DNA of 35,182 nucleotides from contig JARCRW010000073.1 in the NCBI GenBank assembly GCA_029850515.1, positions 1 to 35,182 on the forward strand. The letters are read 5' to 3'. The notes below the pieces were generated by a model, which had not been told where the DNA came from, made no database searches, and was given only the letters and a program-made list of their open reading frames with translations. The stretch comes from Nitrosotalea sp. Lineage in GTDB: Archaea > Thermoproteota > Nitrososphaeria > Nitrososphaerales > Nitrosopumilaceae. Shown piece by piece: positions 23,212 to 30,606 of the stretch. Each line of letters begins with the position of its first letter. Position 1 is the stretch's first letter. Made by a program: the position numbers and the translations under genes.

Positions 23212-23706
23212 TCAATTCATTGAACTCATTATAGATTTAGCCTTATTTCTTACCTTCTCTGTCAATACCACAAGAACCAGCCCTTCATTTGGTTGACCAT
23301 ACAAAATTACCGAGTTATCCGGTGCATAAGCTGCAACTGGAAGAACAAGCAAGTCCTCCTCCCCATCCACAATTATTCGTACAGGCGGAGCCATGCTAAA
23401 CGCTTGACGAATTACGGAAATGCTTTCTTCTGTAATCTCTGCAGCGGGATTTGTACAAGTAAGAATTGTCTCTGCTTTTCCCTCAGGCAGATCCCTCTTG
23501 CTTCTCTTTTCTACCGAGTCTACGATCTGCAATGACGGATTAAAACCAAATCGTACCATTTTTTCCGTAGTGGCATCACCCACAGTAATTACGAAAGAAT
23601 CCAAAGGAATATGTTTTGAAATATTGTTTCTAGTAGCATCAGAGTCTAGCAATAAAATGCCAAGTGGTTTTTTTAATTGGTCACGTAAATTTTCAGGCAG
23701 ACGCAC
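23212..23706 (-). CDS. GTP-dependent dephospho-CoA kinase (DUF359 family)
   Basis: It performs the last step of archaeal coenzyme A synthesis, phosphorylating dephospho-CoA with GTP. The 164-residue length fits the family (COG1909). Conserved stretches are LLLDSDATRNN, ITVGDATTEKM, PSLQIVDSVEKR (D-x-x-x-K-R) and VDGEEDLLVLPV near residue 115, where acidic residues bind metal and nucleotide. Start ATG (RLPENLRDQLKKPLG). It lies 25 bases after the apbC stop on the same strand and is probably co-transcribed with it. Confidence 0.88.
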   Translation of the reverse strand: MRLPENLRDQLKKPLGILLLDSDATRNNISKHIPLDSFVITVGDATTEKMVRFGFNPSLQIVDSVEKRSKRDLPEGKAETILTCTNPAAEITEESISVIRQAFSMAPPVRIIVDGEEDLLVLPVAAYAPDNSVILYGQPNEGLVLVVLTEKVRNKAKSIMSSMN

Positions 23707-23731
23707 AACTTTCTTTTGTTTTCAACTATTT

Positions 23732-24814
23732 TTATGTAGCTACTTCTGCCTTTAGCTCTTCGCTTAGCTGAGACGCAAGCATGCTACACTTGGCGGCTAC
23801 ATTCTTTGCCACAATCATAAAAGATTGAGACATGCTAGAATTTGGATCAGTTACAAGTACTGGAGTTCCACTGTCAGAGCCCTCCATTATACCAGGATTT
23901 AGGGGAATCTCTCCCAAGAATGCCAAGTTATGTTTTTCACTCATTCTTTTTGCACCCTCTTTTCCAAATATATGATGTTTTTCGTTACATTTTGTGCATA
24001 TGAAATAACTCATGTTTTCTATCACGCCCATGATTGGTATGTTTAATTTTTGGAACATTCCAAATGCCTTGACTGCTATATTGCTTGCAACTTCTTGAGG
24101 AGTTGTAACAACAACTATTCCAGTGATAGGTATAGTCTGTGCAAGTGTTAAAGGAATATCACCAGTTCCGGGTGGCAAGTCTACTATAAGATAATCAAGA
24201 TCAGTCCAGTTTGTATCAACTAGAAATTGTTTTAAAATTCCAGAAATTATCGGACCACGATATATTGCAGCCTGATGTGCCTGCTCTGCAAAGAATCCAA
24301 ATGACACAACTTTGATTCCATGCGATTCTGCTGGCTGTAATTTATTATTGTCAACTTCCATCGAAGCTTTTCCCATTCCAAGCATCAGTGGAACACTTGG
24401 TCCATAGATATCTGCATCAAGCAATCCAACCTTTGCACCAGTCTGTGCCAATGCAAGTGCCAAGTTTACAGATACAGTGGTTTTTCCTACTCCACCTTTA
24501 CCACTTGCAACGCCGATAATGTTTTTTACAGTTGGCAACATTTGATCTACACTAAGGGATCTTCCCTCCATGACTTTAGCAGTAACTTTGAGATCAAGTT
24601 TTGAAACTTCTTTTATTGTAGCAATTGCAGCTCGTACATCCTGTTCTATTTCATCATTGAAGGGACAAGCAGGAGTAGTAAGTTCAAGTGTAAATTTAAG
24701 ATCGTTTCCATTTATCTCAATGTCTTTTATCATACCCATTGAGACTATGCTCTTTTTTAGATCTGGGTCGATTACGGTACTAAGCGTAGTAAGAACTTGA
24801 TCAACAGATACCAT
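23732..24814 (-). CDS. apbC: Fe-S cluster carrier ATPase, ApbC/Mrp (Nbp35) family with N-terminal MIP18 (DUF59) domain
   Basis: A P-loop protein that assembles and delivers Fe-S clusters. Residues 1-85 are the MIP18/DUF59 domain (VLTTLSTVIDPDL...); residues from about 105 are the ATPase with the deviant Walker A GVASGKGGVGKTT and the family stretch DLPPGTGD. A CxxC (CTKCNEKH, near residue 270) supplies the bridging cluster site. The ATG at 24814 gives 360 residues and is preferred over 24829, because it starts just before the domain and has a TATA box (GTTTAAAT) 25-32 bases upstream. Confidence 0.92.
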   Translation of the reverse strand: MVSVDQVLTTLSTVIDPDLKKSIVSMGMIKDIEINGNDLKFTLELTTPACPFNDEIEQDVRAAIATIKEVSKLDLKVTAKVMEGRSLSVDQMLPTVKNIIGVASGKGGVGKTTVSVNLALALAQTGAKVGLLDADIYGPSVPLMLGMGKASMEVDNNKLQPAESHGIKVVSFGFFAEQAHQAAIYRGPIISGILKQFLVDTNWTDLDYLIVDLPPGTGDIPLTLAQTIPITGIVVVTTPQEVASNIAVKAFGMFQKLNIPIMGVIENMSYFICTKCNEKHHIFGKEGAKRMSEKHNLAFLGEIPLNPGIMEGSDSGTPVLVTDPNSSMSQSFMIVAKNVAAKCSMLASQLSEELKAEVAT

Positions 24815-24838
24815 AAAGTAAAAAATCACGAATACAAT

Positions 24839-24846
24839 ATTTAAAC
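24839..24846 (-). promoter_or_regulatory. TATA box of apbC
   Basis: GTTTAAAT on the minus strand, 25-32 bases upstream of the apbC ATG. Part of it is shared with the 10-bp repeat TTAAACATAG that recurs beyond tnpB. Confidence 0.45.
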
Positions 24847-24850
24847 ATAG
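24841..24850 (+). repeat. Left copy of a 10-bp direct repeat flanking tnpB
   Basis: TTAAACATAG occurs here, 83 bases before the tnpB ATG, and again at 26107-26116, 13 bases after its stop. Confidence 0.4.
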
Positions 24851-24902
24851 GTGGGAGATTCCAAAAGGACGCCTAGTTTTGACATGTCATAATTACCATG
24901 AA

Positions 24903-24910
24903 TTTTTAAA
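24903..24910 (+). promoter_or_regulatory. TATA-like box for tnpB
   Basis: TTTTTAAA is 24-31 bases before the tnpB ATG. Confidence 0.35.
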
Positions 24911-24933
24911 GAAAGCCACCTTCTTGCCACACC

Positions 24934-26093
24934 ATGAAAGTAATAAGATGTGTTTGGCAGTACCATGATAAAAAAGATGATCTAGGACCAGTTTTCGATT
25001 ATTTCAGGTATTGTGCAAATGAGGCAATCAGGATCGGTATTGAAATGAACTTCTCATCAAAGTACAAACTACATTATCAGCTGTATCACAAATTACGTGT
25101 AGATTCCGAGTTTCATTCCAAGTATGTCTATGGTGCATTAGAGTGTGCGGCTGCCAGATTGAAACTATACAAAAAAACACTCAAGAAAAAGAAGGATGTA
25201 AAAAAACCATACATTTCAAGAAATCATCTCATAATAAACAATCAGTCATACAAGATTGAACAAGACACCATCAGAATTCCTACAGAACCTGGAAAATATC
25301 TCTTATCATATTAACAAGATATGTTTGTGAAAAGATCAAGAGTGCAAAGCTTGGCAATGTTGTCATCACAAATGACAAGATCATAATATCATACTCTAAA
25401 GACATTGTAGAACAAAGACCGTCTAATTTTATTGGAATAGATAGAAACCTGAATAATGTCACAACATATGACTCCAAAGGAAGTTGTAGTGTATACGATC
25501 TATCGAAAGCTCAAGGAATTATTGCATCATACAATAAAGTAAAAAGCAAGTTTAGACGTAATGATTATAGGATTAGCAAAAAAATATTTCAAAAATATGG
25601 TAGGCTACAAAAAAATAGGATTCACAATATTTTGCACTGTGCCTCAAAGAAGATTACATCTCAAAATTCAGGAATAATAATGGAAGATATTAAGGGAATT
25701 CGTAAGATGTACAGAAAAGGAAATGGTCAGGGAACTAAATATAGATCCGTGATGAACTCTTGGTCTTTTTACGAATTGCAACGACAGATTGAGTACAAAG
25801 CAAGATGGCTTGGTCTGCCAGCAAATTATGTCAGGTCAGGAGGAACAAGCTCAAAGTGTGCAGCATGTGGGTCAAAACTAGTACCCGAAGAGCACCGAAA
25901 GATGTCATGTTCTTTCTGCAATACAAGCATTGACAGAGATGTCAATGCGGCGTGTAACATCTTGCTTCGAGGTACACGGGTCGTACCAAACGGGATCACA
26001 AGTGAAGCGGTGATGACAAAACCTGGTAGTCAGAAACCAGTAATCTGTCGAGTCGATGTGATCAAGTCAAGCGATCGGATTTCCATCTCATAA
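24934..26093 (+). pseudogene. tnpB: Frameshifted TnpB (IS605/IS1341-type OrfB RNA-guided nuclease)
   Basis: Two frames make one protein of about 385 residues. The first (ATG at 24934) carries the N-terminal part to EPGKYLLSY and a stop at 25312. The second frame picks up from about 25299 (LTRYVCEKIKSAKLG) and runs to 26093. The RuvC catalytic residues are present: Asp in FIGIDRNLN, Glu in IIMEDIKGI and Asp in SIDRDVNAACNIL. The zinc finger CAACG...CSFC is complete. No tnpA is nearby, as usual for IS1341-type elements. One frameshift near 25295-25312 inactivates an otherwise intact gene, so decay is recent, or there is a sequence error in that stretch. Confidence 0.88.
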
Positions 26094-26099
26094 CTTGAT
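26061..26099 (+). other. Possible right-end hairpin of the tnpB element
   Basis: ATCAAGT (26061-26067) and ACTTGAT (26093-26099) can pair around a 25-base loop that spans the tnpB stop codon. IS605-family elements carry a right-end hairpin and the guide (reRNA) scaffold here. The stem is short and the loop long, so the evidence is weak. Confidence 0.25.
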
Positions 26100-26106
26100 A
26101 GTACCC

Positions 26107-26116
26107 TTAAACATAG
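26107..26116 (+). repeat. Right copy of the 10-bp direct repeat flanking tnpB
   Basis: TTAAACATAG, identical to 24841-24850. See the left copy. Confidence 0.4.
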
Positions 26117-26168
26117 ACAAAAATCATATCCAAAGATTCATAAATTCAAATTTTATGTAATTTTTTGA

Positions 26169-26768
26169 TTGTTTTCTATATCAACCCTTACTGATGTAGT
26201 TAGGATACCGCCAAAGCTGTTTGGAGAATCGCTAAAAAAAGCAGCTATTACAATTTTAAGAGAAAAATATGAGAGTATGATAAATCCAGAACTTGGCTAT
26301 GTTATCATGATACTTGAAACCAAGGTAGAAAAAATGGGCAAGGTAATTGCCGGAGACGGAGGAACATATCACAGAGTAGAATTTACAGCGTTAACATTTT
26401 CACCAAAACTCCAAGAAATTGTCCGCGGGGAAATTGTTGAGATTACAGACTTTGGAGCATTCGTCAGAATTGGTGCAACCGATGCATTGTTACACTTGTC
26501 ACAAATTATGGATGATTATCTCAAGAGTGATGTCAAGTCTGGCATGATACTTGCAAACCAGAGTGGAAGAACAATGAAGATTGGAACAACACTACGTGCA
26601 AGAATCACAGCAGTATCAATTGGTAAGACAGCAGCCATGAAGGTTGGCATTACATGCAGACAACCATTCCTGGGTGCAGACGAGTGGATCGAGGAAGAAA
26701 TTAAAAAATCAAAAACACCAGCTGCTGCAACTCCAGAGAAGAGTAAAAAGCCAGCGGAGACCAAGTGA
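26169..26768 (+). CDS. rpoE: RNA polymerase subunit RpoE' (Rpb7 homologue)
   Basis: The stalk subunit that, with RpoF, helps open DNA and bind nascent RNA. Residues 1-80 form the tip domain (DVVRIPPKLFGESL is the archaeal signature); residues from about 82 form the S1 domain (IVRGEIVEITDFGAFVRIGATDALLHLSQI). The tail is Lys/Ala/Pro-rich and probably disordered. The TTG start places DVVRIPP at the usual distance, and a TATA-like CATAAATT lies about 26 bases upstream. Length 199 is near the family norm plus a short tail. It starts an operon with spt4 and nadC. Confidence 0.95.
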   Translation: MFSISTLTDVVRIPPKLFGESLKKAAITILREKYESMINPELGYVIMILETKVEKMGKVIAGDGGTYHRVEFTALTFSPKLQEIVRGEIVEITDFGAFVRIGATDALLHLSQIMDDYLKSDVKSGMILANQSGRTMKIGTTLRARITAVSIGKTAAMKVGITCRQPFLGADEWIEEEIKKSKTPAAATPEKSKKPAETK

Positions 26769-26774
26769 TAAAAA

Positions 26775-26963
26775 GTGGTAAGAGAATTGGCTTGCCGCAA
26801 ATGCAAGTTTGTAACAGTAGGGAAAGTATGTCCAATATGCAAGTCATCAGACCTTAGTCCAGATTGGAGTAGCTCAGTTCTTGTTGTAGACCCAACAAAT
26901 TCTCTTGTTGCCAAATCTCTAGGAATAAAAGAGAAAGGCAAGTATGCACTCAAGGTAACCTAG
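26775..26963 (+). CDS. spt4: Transcription elongation factor Spt4 (RpoE'')
   Basis: Partner of Spt5, it stabilises the RNA polymerase clamp during elongation. The 62-residue protein has the zinc ribbon CRKCKFV...CPICKSSD and the downstream stretch VLVVDPTNSLVAKSLGI typical of archaeal Spt4. GTG start, 6 bases after the rpoE stop. Pairing with rpoE is conserved in archaea. Its stop lies one base before the TTG of nadC. Confidence 0.95.
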   Translation: MVRELACRKCKFVTVGKVCPICKSSDLSPDWSSSVLVVDPTNSLVAKSLGIKEKGKYALKVT

Positions 26964-26964
26964 G

Positions 26965-27792
26965 TTGCAAAAAAGTGCAAAAAAACAACTAGAAAGATTT
27001 CTTGCTGAAGATATCAAAAGCGGTGACATTACAAGTAAGTTACTTGTAAGAAAAAAAATTACTGCAACCATAGTATCTCGTGAAAACGGCATTGTGGCAG
27101 GCGTATTATATGCAAAGGAGATTTTTTCATCAAGAGGTTGCAAGGTTACAATACACAAAAAAGACGGACAAGCTGTAATCCCAGACCAAAAGATAATGAC
27201 AATTTCAGGTGACACATATCAAATATTATCCTGTGAGAGAACCGCATTGAATTTAATGTCAAGGATGAGCGGTATTGCAAGTCAGACAAACCAATATGTG
27301 AAAAAAATTCGTGCTGCAAACTCCAAAGTTGAGATATATTCCACACGAAAGACAGCTCCAGGTCTTAGAATTTTTGACAAGGATGCAGTAGTTATTGGTG
27401 GGGGGCATAGACACAGGATGTCTCTAGATCAGATGGTCATGATAAAGGACAATCACATTGCAGCATCAGATTCTCTTTTAGATTTGATCAAGCGTGCAAA
27501 ACAAAAGCACAAGAAAATCGAGGTAGAAGTAGAAAACCTAAAGGATGCAATTACTGCAGCAACAGAAGGTGTGCAGATAATCATGCTAGACAACATGCCG
27601 CCGTCAAAGATAAGAGGGACAATCCAAGAACTCAAACGCCTTCACTTACGGGACAGAGTAAAGATAGAGGCGTCAGGCGGAATAAACCACTCAAACGTAG
27701 CACAATACGCAATATCTGGGGTAGACATGATATCCATTGGGAGACTGACAAGCTCAGTCACAGGCCTTGATCTAAGTCTTGAAGTTAGTTGA
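26965..27792 (+). CDS. nadC: Nicotinate-nucleotide pyrophosphorylase (quinolinate phosphoribosyltransferase)
   Basis: It converts quinolinate and PRPP to nicotinate mononucleotide. The 275-residue length is standard. Motifs: NLMSRMSGIASQT, YSTRKTAPGLR, GGGHRHRMSLDQMVMIKDNH, EVEVENL and the C-terminal IEASGGINHSN phosphate loop. TTG start, coupled to spt4. It faces nadA; the two 3' ends overlap by 8 bases, so the pathway genes are convergent and not in one operon. With nadA and nadX it completes NAD precursor synthesis from aspartate. Confidence 0.95.
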   Translation: MQKSAKKQLERFLAEDIKSGDITSKLLVRKKITATIVSRENGIVAGVLYAKEIFSSRGCKVTIHKKDGQAVIPDQKIMTISGDTYQILSCERTALNLMSRMSGIASQTNQYVKKIRAANSKVEIYSTRKTAPGLRIFDKDAVVIGGGHRHRMSLDQMVMIKDNHIAASDSLLDLIKRAKQKHKKIEVEVENLKDAITAATEGVQIIMLDNMPPSKIRGTIQELKRLHLRDRVKIEASGGINHSNVAQYAISGVDMISIGRLTSSVTGLDLSLEVS

Positions 27793-28723
27793 TTGCAAGC
27801 ATACGTTCTATTGCAAGATGTGCCTTTTCTGCAATGTTTTTTGGAACTTTGACTTGATACTTGTTTTCTTGCAATGACGCATATACCTTGTCTAGTGTTA
27901 TCATCTTCATGTACCTGCATATCGCATTTTCAGACATGGGGATAAATTTTTTGTCAGGATTTTGTTTTTGCATTTTATACAATATTCCAGTCTCTGTTGC
28001 CACTACAAATTCCTTTGATTGCGAGTTTTTGGCATGATTCATCATTCCTTCGGTTGACAATATCTGAACTTGTCTTGATCCATAGTCACCTGATGCCACA
28101 TCATACATTACTGAAGATGTACAACTGCATTCGGGGTGTACCAAAAATTCAGCATTTGCATGTTCTCTGAGTTTTTCTTGTACATCCTGTGAACGAATAC
28201 CAGCATGAACATGGCATTCACCTGCCCAGATGAACATGTTATTTCTGTTTGTCATCTTTGCAACATAAGAACCAAGGAACATGTCTGGCAAAAAGAGAAT
28301 CTCCTTGTCTTCAGGAATAGATTTAACAACATTTACGGCATTAGATGAAGTACAACAATAATCAAGCTCTGCCTTTACTTCAGCAGATGTGTTGACGTAG
28401 CCTACCGTGATTGCTTTTGGATGCTCTGATTTCCATTTTCTCAACTCTTCTGCATTTATGGTATCTGCAAGTGAGCATCCAGCCCCAAGGTCTGGAATTA
28501 ATACTGTTTTATCAGGACATGTTATCGCAGCAGTCTCTGCCATAAAGTGAACCCCACAGAAAAGAATTGTCTTTTGGTCAGTCTTTGCAGCCTGTCTTGA
28601 GAGTCCCAGTGAATCTCCTACATAGTCCGCAATATCTTGTACATCTGGGAGCTGGTAATTGTGAGCAAGTATTAGTACGTCTTTTTCTTTTTTGAGCTTT
28701 AATATCTCAGATTTGATATCCAT
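27785..28723 (-). CDS. nadA: Quinolinate synthase
   Basis: A [4Fe-4S] enzyme that condenses iminoaspartate with dihydroxyacetone phosphate to quinolinate. The three cluster Cys are visible in FCGVHFMAETA (near 82), AGECHVHAGI (near 170) and NAICRYMKMI (near 260). LAHNYQLPDVQDIADYVGDSL is the N-terminal substrate-binding stretch. The ATG at 28723 (312 residues) is preferred over 28741, since it starts right before the conserved domain. It lies downstream of nadX on the same strand (91 bases), so the two may be co-transcribed. Confidence 0.94.
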   Translation of the reverse strand: MDIKSEILKLKKEKDVLILAHNYQLPDVQDIADYVGDSLGLSRQAAKTDQKTILFCGVHFMAETAAITCPDKTVLIPDLGAGCSLADTINAEELRKWKSEHPKAITVGYVNTSAEVKAELDYCCTSSNAVNVVKSIPEDKEILFLPDMFLGSYVAKMTNRNNMFIWAGECHVHAGIRSQDVQEKLREHANAEFLVHPECSCTSSVMYDVASGDYGSRQVQILSTEGMMNHAKNSQSKEFVVATETGILYKMQKQNPDKKFIPMSENAICRYMKMITLDKVYASLQENKYQVKVPKNIAEKAHLAIERMLAIN

Positions 28724-28814
28724 GTACAAACTAACTAGCATTGATTCATCTTTAAAGCGTCATGATATTGACAAATTTATCGGCAACATTGATCCAGACG
28801 GCAAAATTTACCAA

Positions 28815-29660
28815 TCAAGTGCCTATGTTCAAGGGAGAGCCGCAAATCTTTTTGAGGCATTCTATTGCAGCAAGTGTTGCAAGCCTGCTTGTTTTAGGAT
28901 TGTTTGGGCTAGGTACATTTTCTACCTTTATTGAGAATTTCCCAAATTTCCCCTCAGCGTATATCTCATGAATGTTCTTGCTAGCATCAGGGTCTGCAAT
29001 TATCTTCACCCTAGTCTTTTCGCTACCAATTCCTGCAAGACTAAGAAGTGCCGCAACATTGATGTTTGCTGGAAATAGTTTTACTGCTTCTTGTGCACTT
29101 CCTTCATAGATTACAACAGACGTGGTAATTTTATCAGGATCAATCGTTGACGTTTCGAAAAACTTGGCGCCTTTGAGTGCTTGTGGATTTTTCGTAGTAA
29201 CCAAAGTTACCAAGTCAAGTTCATCCTGAACAGCCCTAATACCATCAAGTCCTATTATTGCGCCAGATGGAAGATAGACGCGTTTATTGAAGTCCCTACA
29301 ACCATCCATGACAATATCAAATATTGATTCATCCAACAGTGCACCTACACTCATTATCATCACGTCCTTCCTATTTTGCAATATGCTCAGTACGTCATCC
29401 CTTACTGCATCTTGTGATGCAGCCTCTATTATCAGATCCACCGGAGATGCCGCAAGTAGACCGATATTTTCTGTCACGACAGGTTTATTTTGTAACTTGT
29501 CAACAAGTTTCTTGGAATTGTCTTTTGAAAAATCATAAATGTGAGTAAGTTTTGCAGAAATCTTTCCAGAGTCTATTGCAAATGCGATCTCTGATCCTAT
29601 TGCCCCACAACCAAGCAATCCCACTCGTTTCAATCTAATTTTCCAACAGTCTGTCCTCAT
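28815..29660 (-). CDS. nadX: L-aspartate dehydrogenase (iminoaspartate-forming)
   Basis: It oxidises aspartate with NAD(P)+ to iminoaspartate, feeding NadA; it replaces the oxygen-dependent NadB. Residues near 10-18 form the dinucleotide fold (VGLLGCGAIGSEIA); SVGALLDE, YLPSGAIIGLDG and INVAALLSLAGIGSEKTRVKIIADP are family signatures that include the catalytic region. The ATG at 29660 gives 281 residues; the tracked TTG at 29690 adds 10 with no support. It is divergent from proline dehydrogenase, whose transcript starts within about 35 bases. Confidence 0.92.
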   Translation of the reverse strand: MRTDCWKIRLKRVGLLGCGAIGSEIAFAIDSGKISAKLTHIYDFSKDNSKKLVDKLQNKPVVTENIGLLAASPVDLIIEAASQDAVRDDVLSILQNRKDVMIMSVGALLDESIFDIVMDGCRDFNKRVYLPSGAIIGLDGIRAVQDELDLVTLVTTKNPQALKGAKFFETSTIDPDKITTSVVIYEGSAQEAVKLFPANINVAALLSLAGIGSEKTRVKIIADPDASKNIHEIYAEGKFGKFSIKVENVPSPNNPKTSRLATLAAIECLKKICGSPLNIGT

Positions 29661-29694
29661 TAAATCTGTTATCAGGTTTTGTACTAGCAAAATA

Positions 29695-30606
29695 TTGAAT
29701 TATCAAAGCAAGTCATACAAATCAGGTAAATTGGAAAAACACAAGTCTGTACTAATTGAAAAGGTCTTGTTCAAGATAGCAAAGCAGTGGATAGCGGGAG
29801 ATACAATGGATGATGCACTCAAGTCTGCACGTCAGGCAAACATGAACGGAATGAATGCAATCTTGAACAAGTTAGGTGAACATATGACATCCAAAGCTCA
29901 GGTTAGTCAGACGGTTTCAGATTATCTAACACTTGTTTCAAACTTGCGGAGATCAAAGATAACTGGCGGATTGTCCATAAAGCCAACTCAGGTGGGACTT
30001 GCCATCAGTGCAAAAGAATGCATTTCAAATCTTGACACCATAATAGAAAAAGCCCTACAGTTCCAGTCTTTTGTTTGGATAGATATGGAATCATCAGAAT
30101 ACACAGACGCCACATTCAAAATATACCAGACGCTCTTTGAAAAATACGAGAGAGTAGGCATAGTCATACAAGCCAATCTAAAACGTACTTGGAATGATCT
30201 GGACATGCTTTTAAAAAAAGGTGCCAAGATTCGTCTAGTCAAAGGGGCATATCATGAAAATTCAGTGAATGCATACAAAACAAGACATGCGGTAGATGAA
30301 AACTATAGAAAATTAATGAGTGTTTTATTTGAACATGGAAATGAGTTTGCAATTGCAACACATGATTCCAAGATAATTGATTTGGCGATAGATTTGTCAA
30401 AAAAATATGAACGAAAGTTTGAGTTTCAAATGCTAAAGGGAATACGTGATGAGATAAAACCTATTTTGATAAAAAATGAATTCTCTGTTTCAGAGTACAT
30501 TCCATACGGCACCAACTGGCTCCCTTACTCCATCAGAAGACTAAGGGAGAGAAAGCGTAACATACTTCTTCTTGGAAGTTCATTTATTCACTCACATCGG
30601 GTCTGA
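29695..30606 (+). CDS. Proline dehydrogenase, flavin-dependent
   Basis: It oxidises proline to delta-1-pyrroline-5-carboxylate and passes electrons to the membrane quinone pool. The 303-residue protein is a monofunctional TIM-barrel enzyme of the PutA-PRODH type. Motifs: FVWIDMESSEYTD, VIQANLKRT, IRLVKGAYHE near 182 (Lys and Glu contact substrate), IATHDSKII near 220, FQMLKGIRD near 243 (flavin-site region) and YIPYGTNWLPYSIRRLRER near 265. TTG start; a further TTG at 29731 would remove 12 residues and fits the family as well. It is convergent with P5C dehydrogenase. Confidence 0.9.
   Translation: MNYQSKSYKSGKLEKHKSVLIEKVLFKIAKQWIAGDTMDDALKSARQANMNGMNAILNKLGEHMTSKAQVSQTVSDYLTLVSNLRRSKITGGLSIKPTQVGLAISAKECISNLDTIIEKALQFQSFVWIDMESSEYTDATFKIYQTLFEKYERVGIVIQANLKRTWNDLDMLLKKGAKIRLVKGAYHENSVNAYKTRHAVDENYRKLMSVLFEHGNEFAIATHDSKIIDLAIDLSKKYERKFEFQMLKGIRDEIKPILIKNEFSVSEYIPYGTNWLPYSIRRLRERKRNILLLGSSFIHSHRV

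Noticed and set aside
24880-24889. 10-bp palindrome TGACATGTCA between apbC and tnpB
   Set aside because: Same reason; no second copy or conserved spacing seen.
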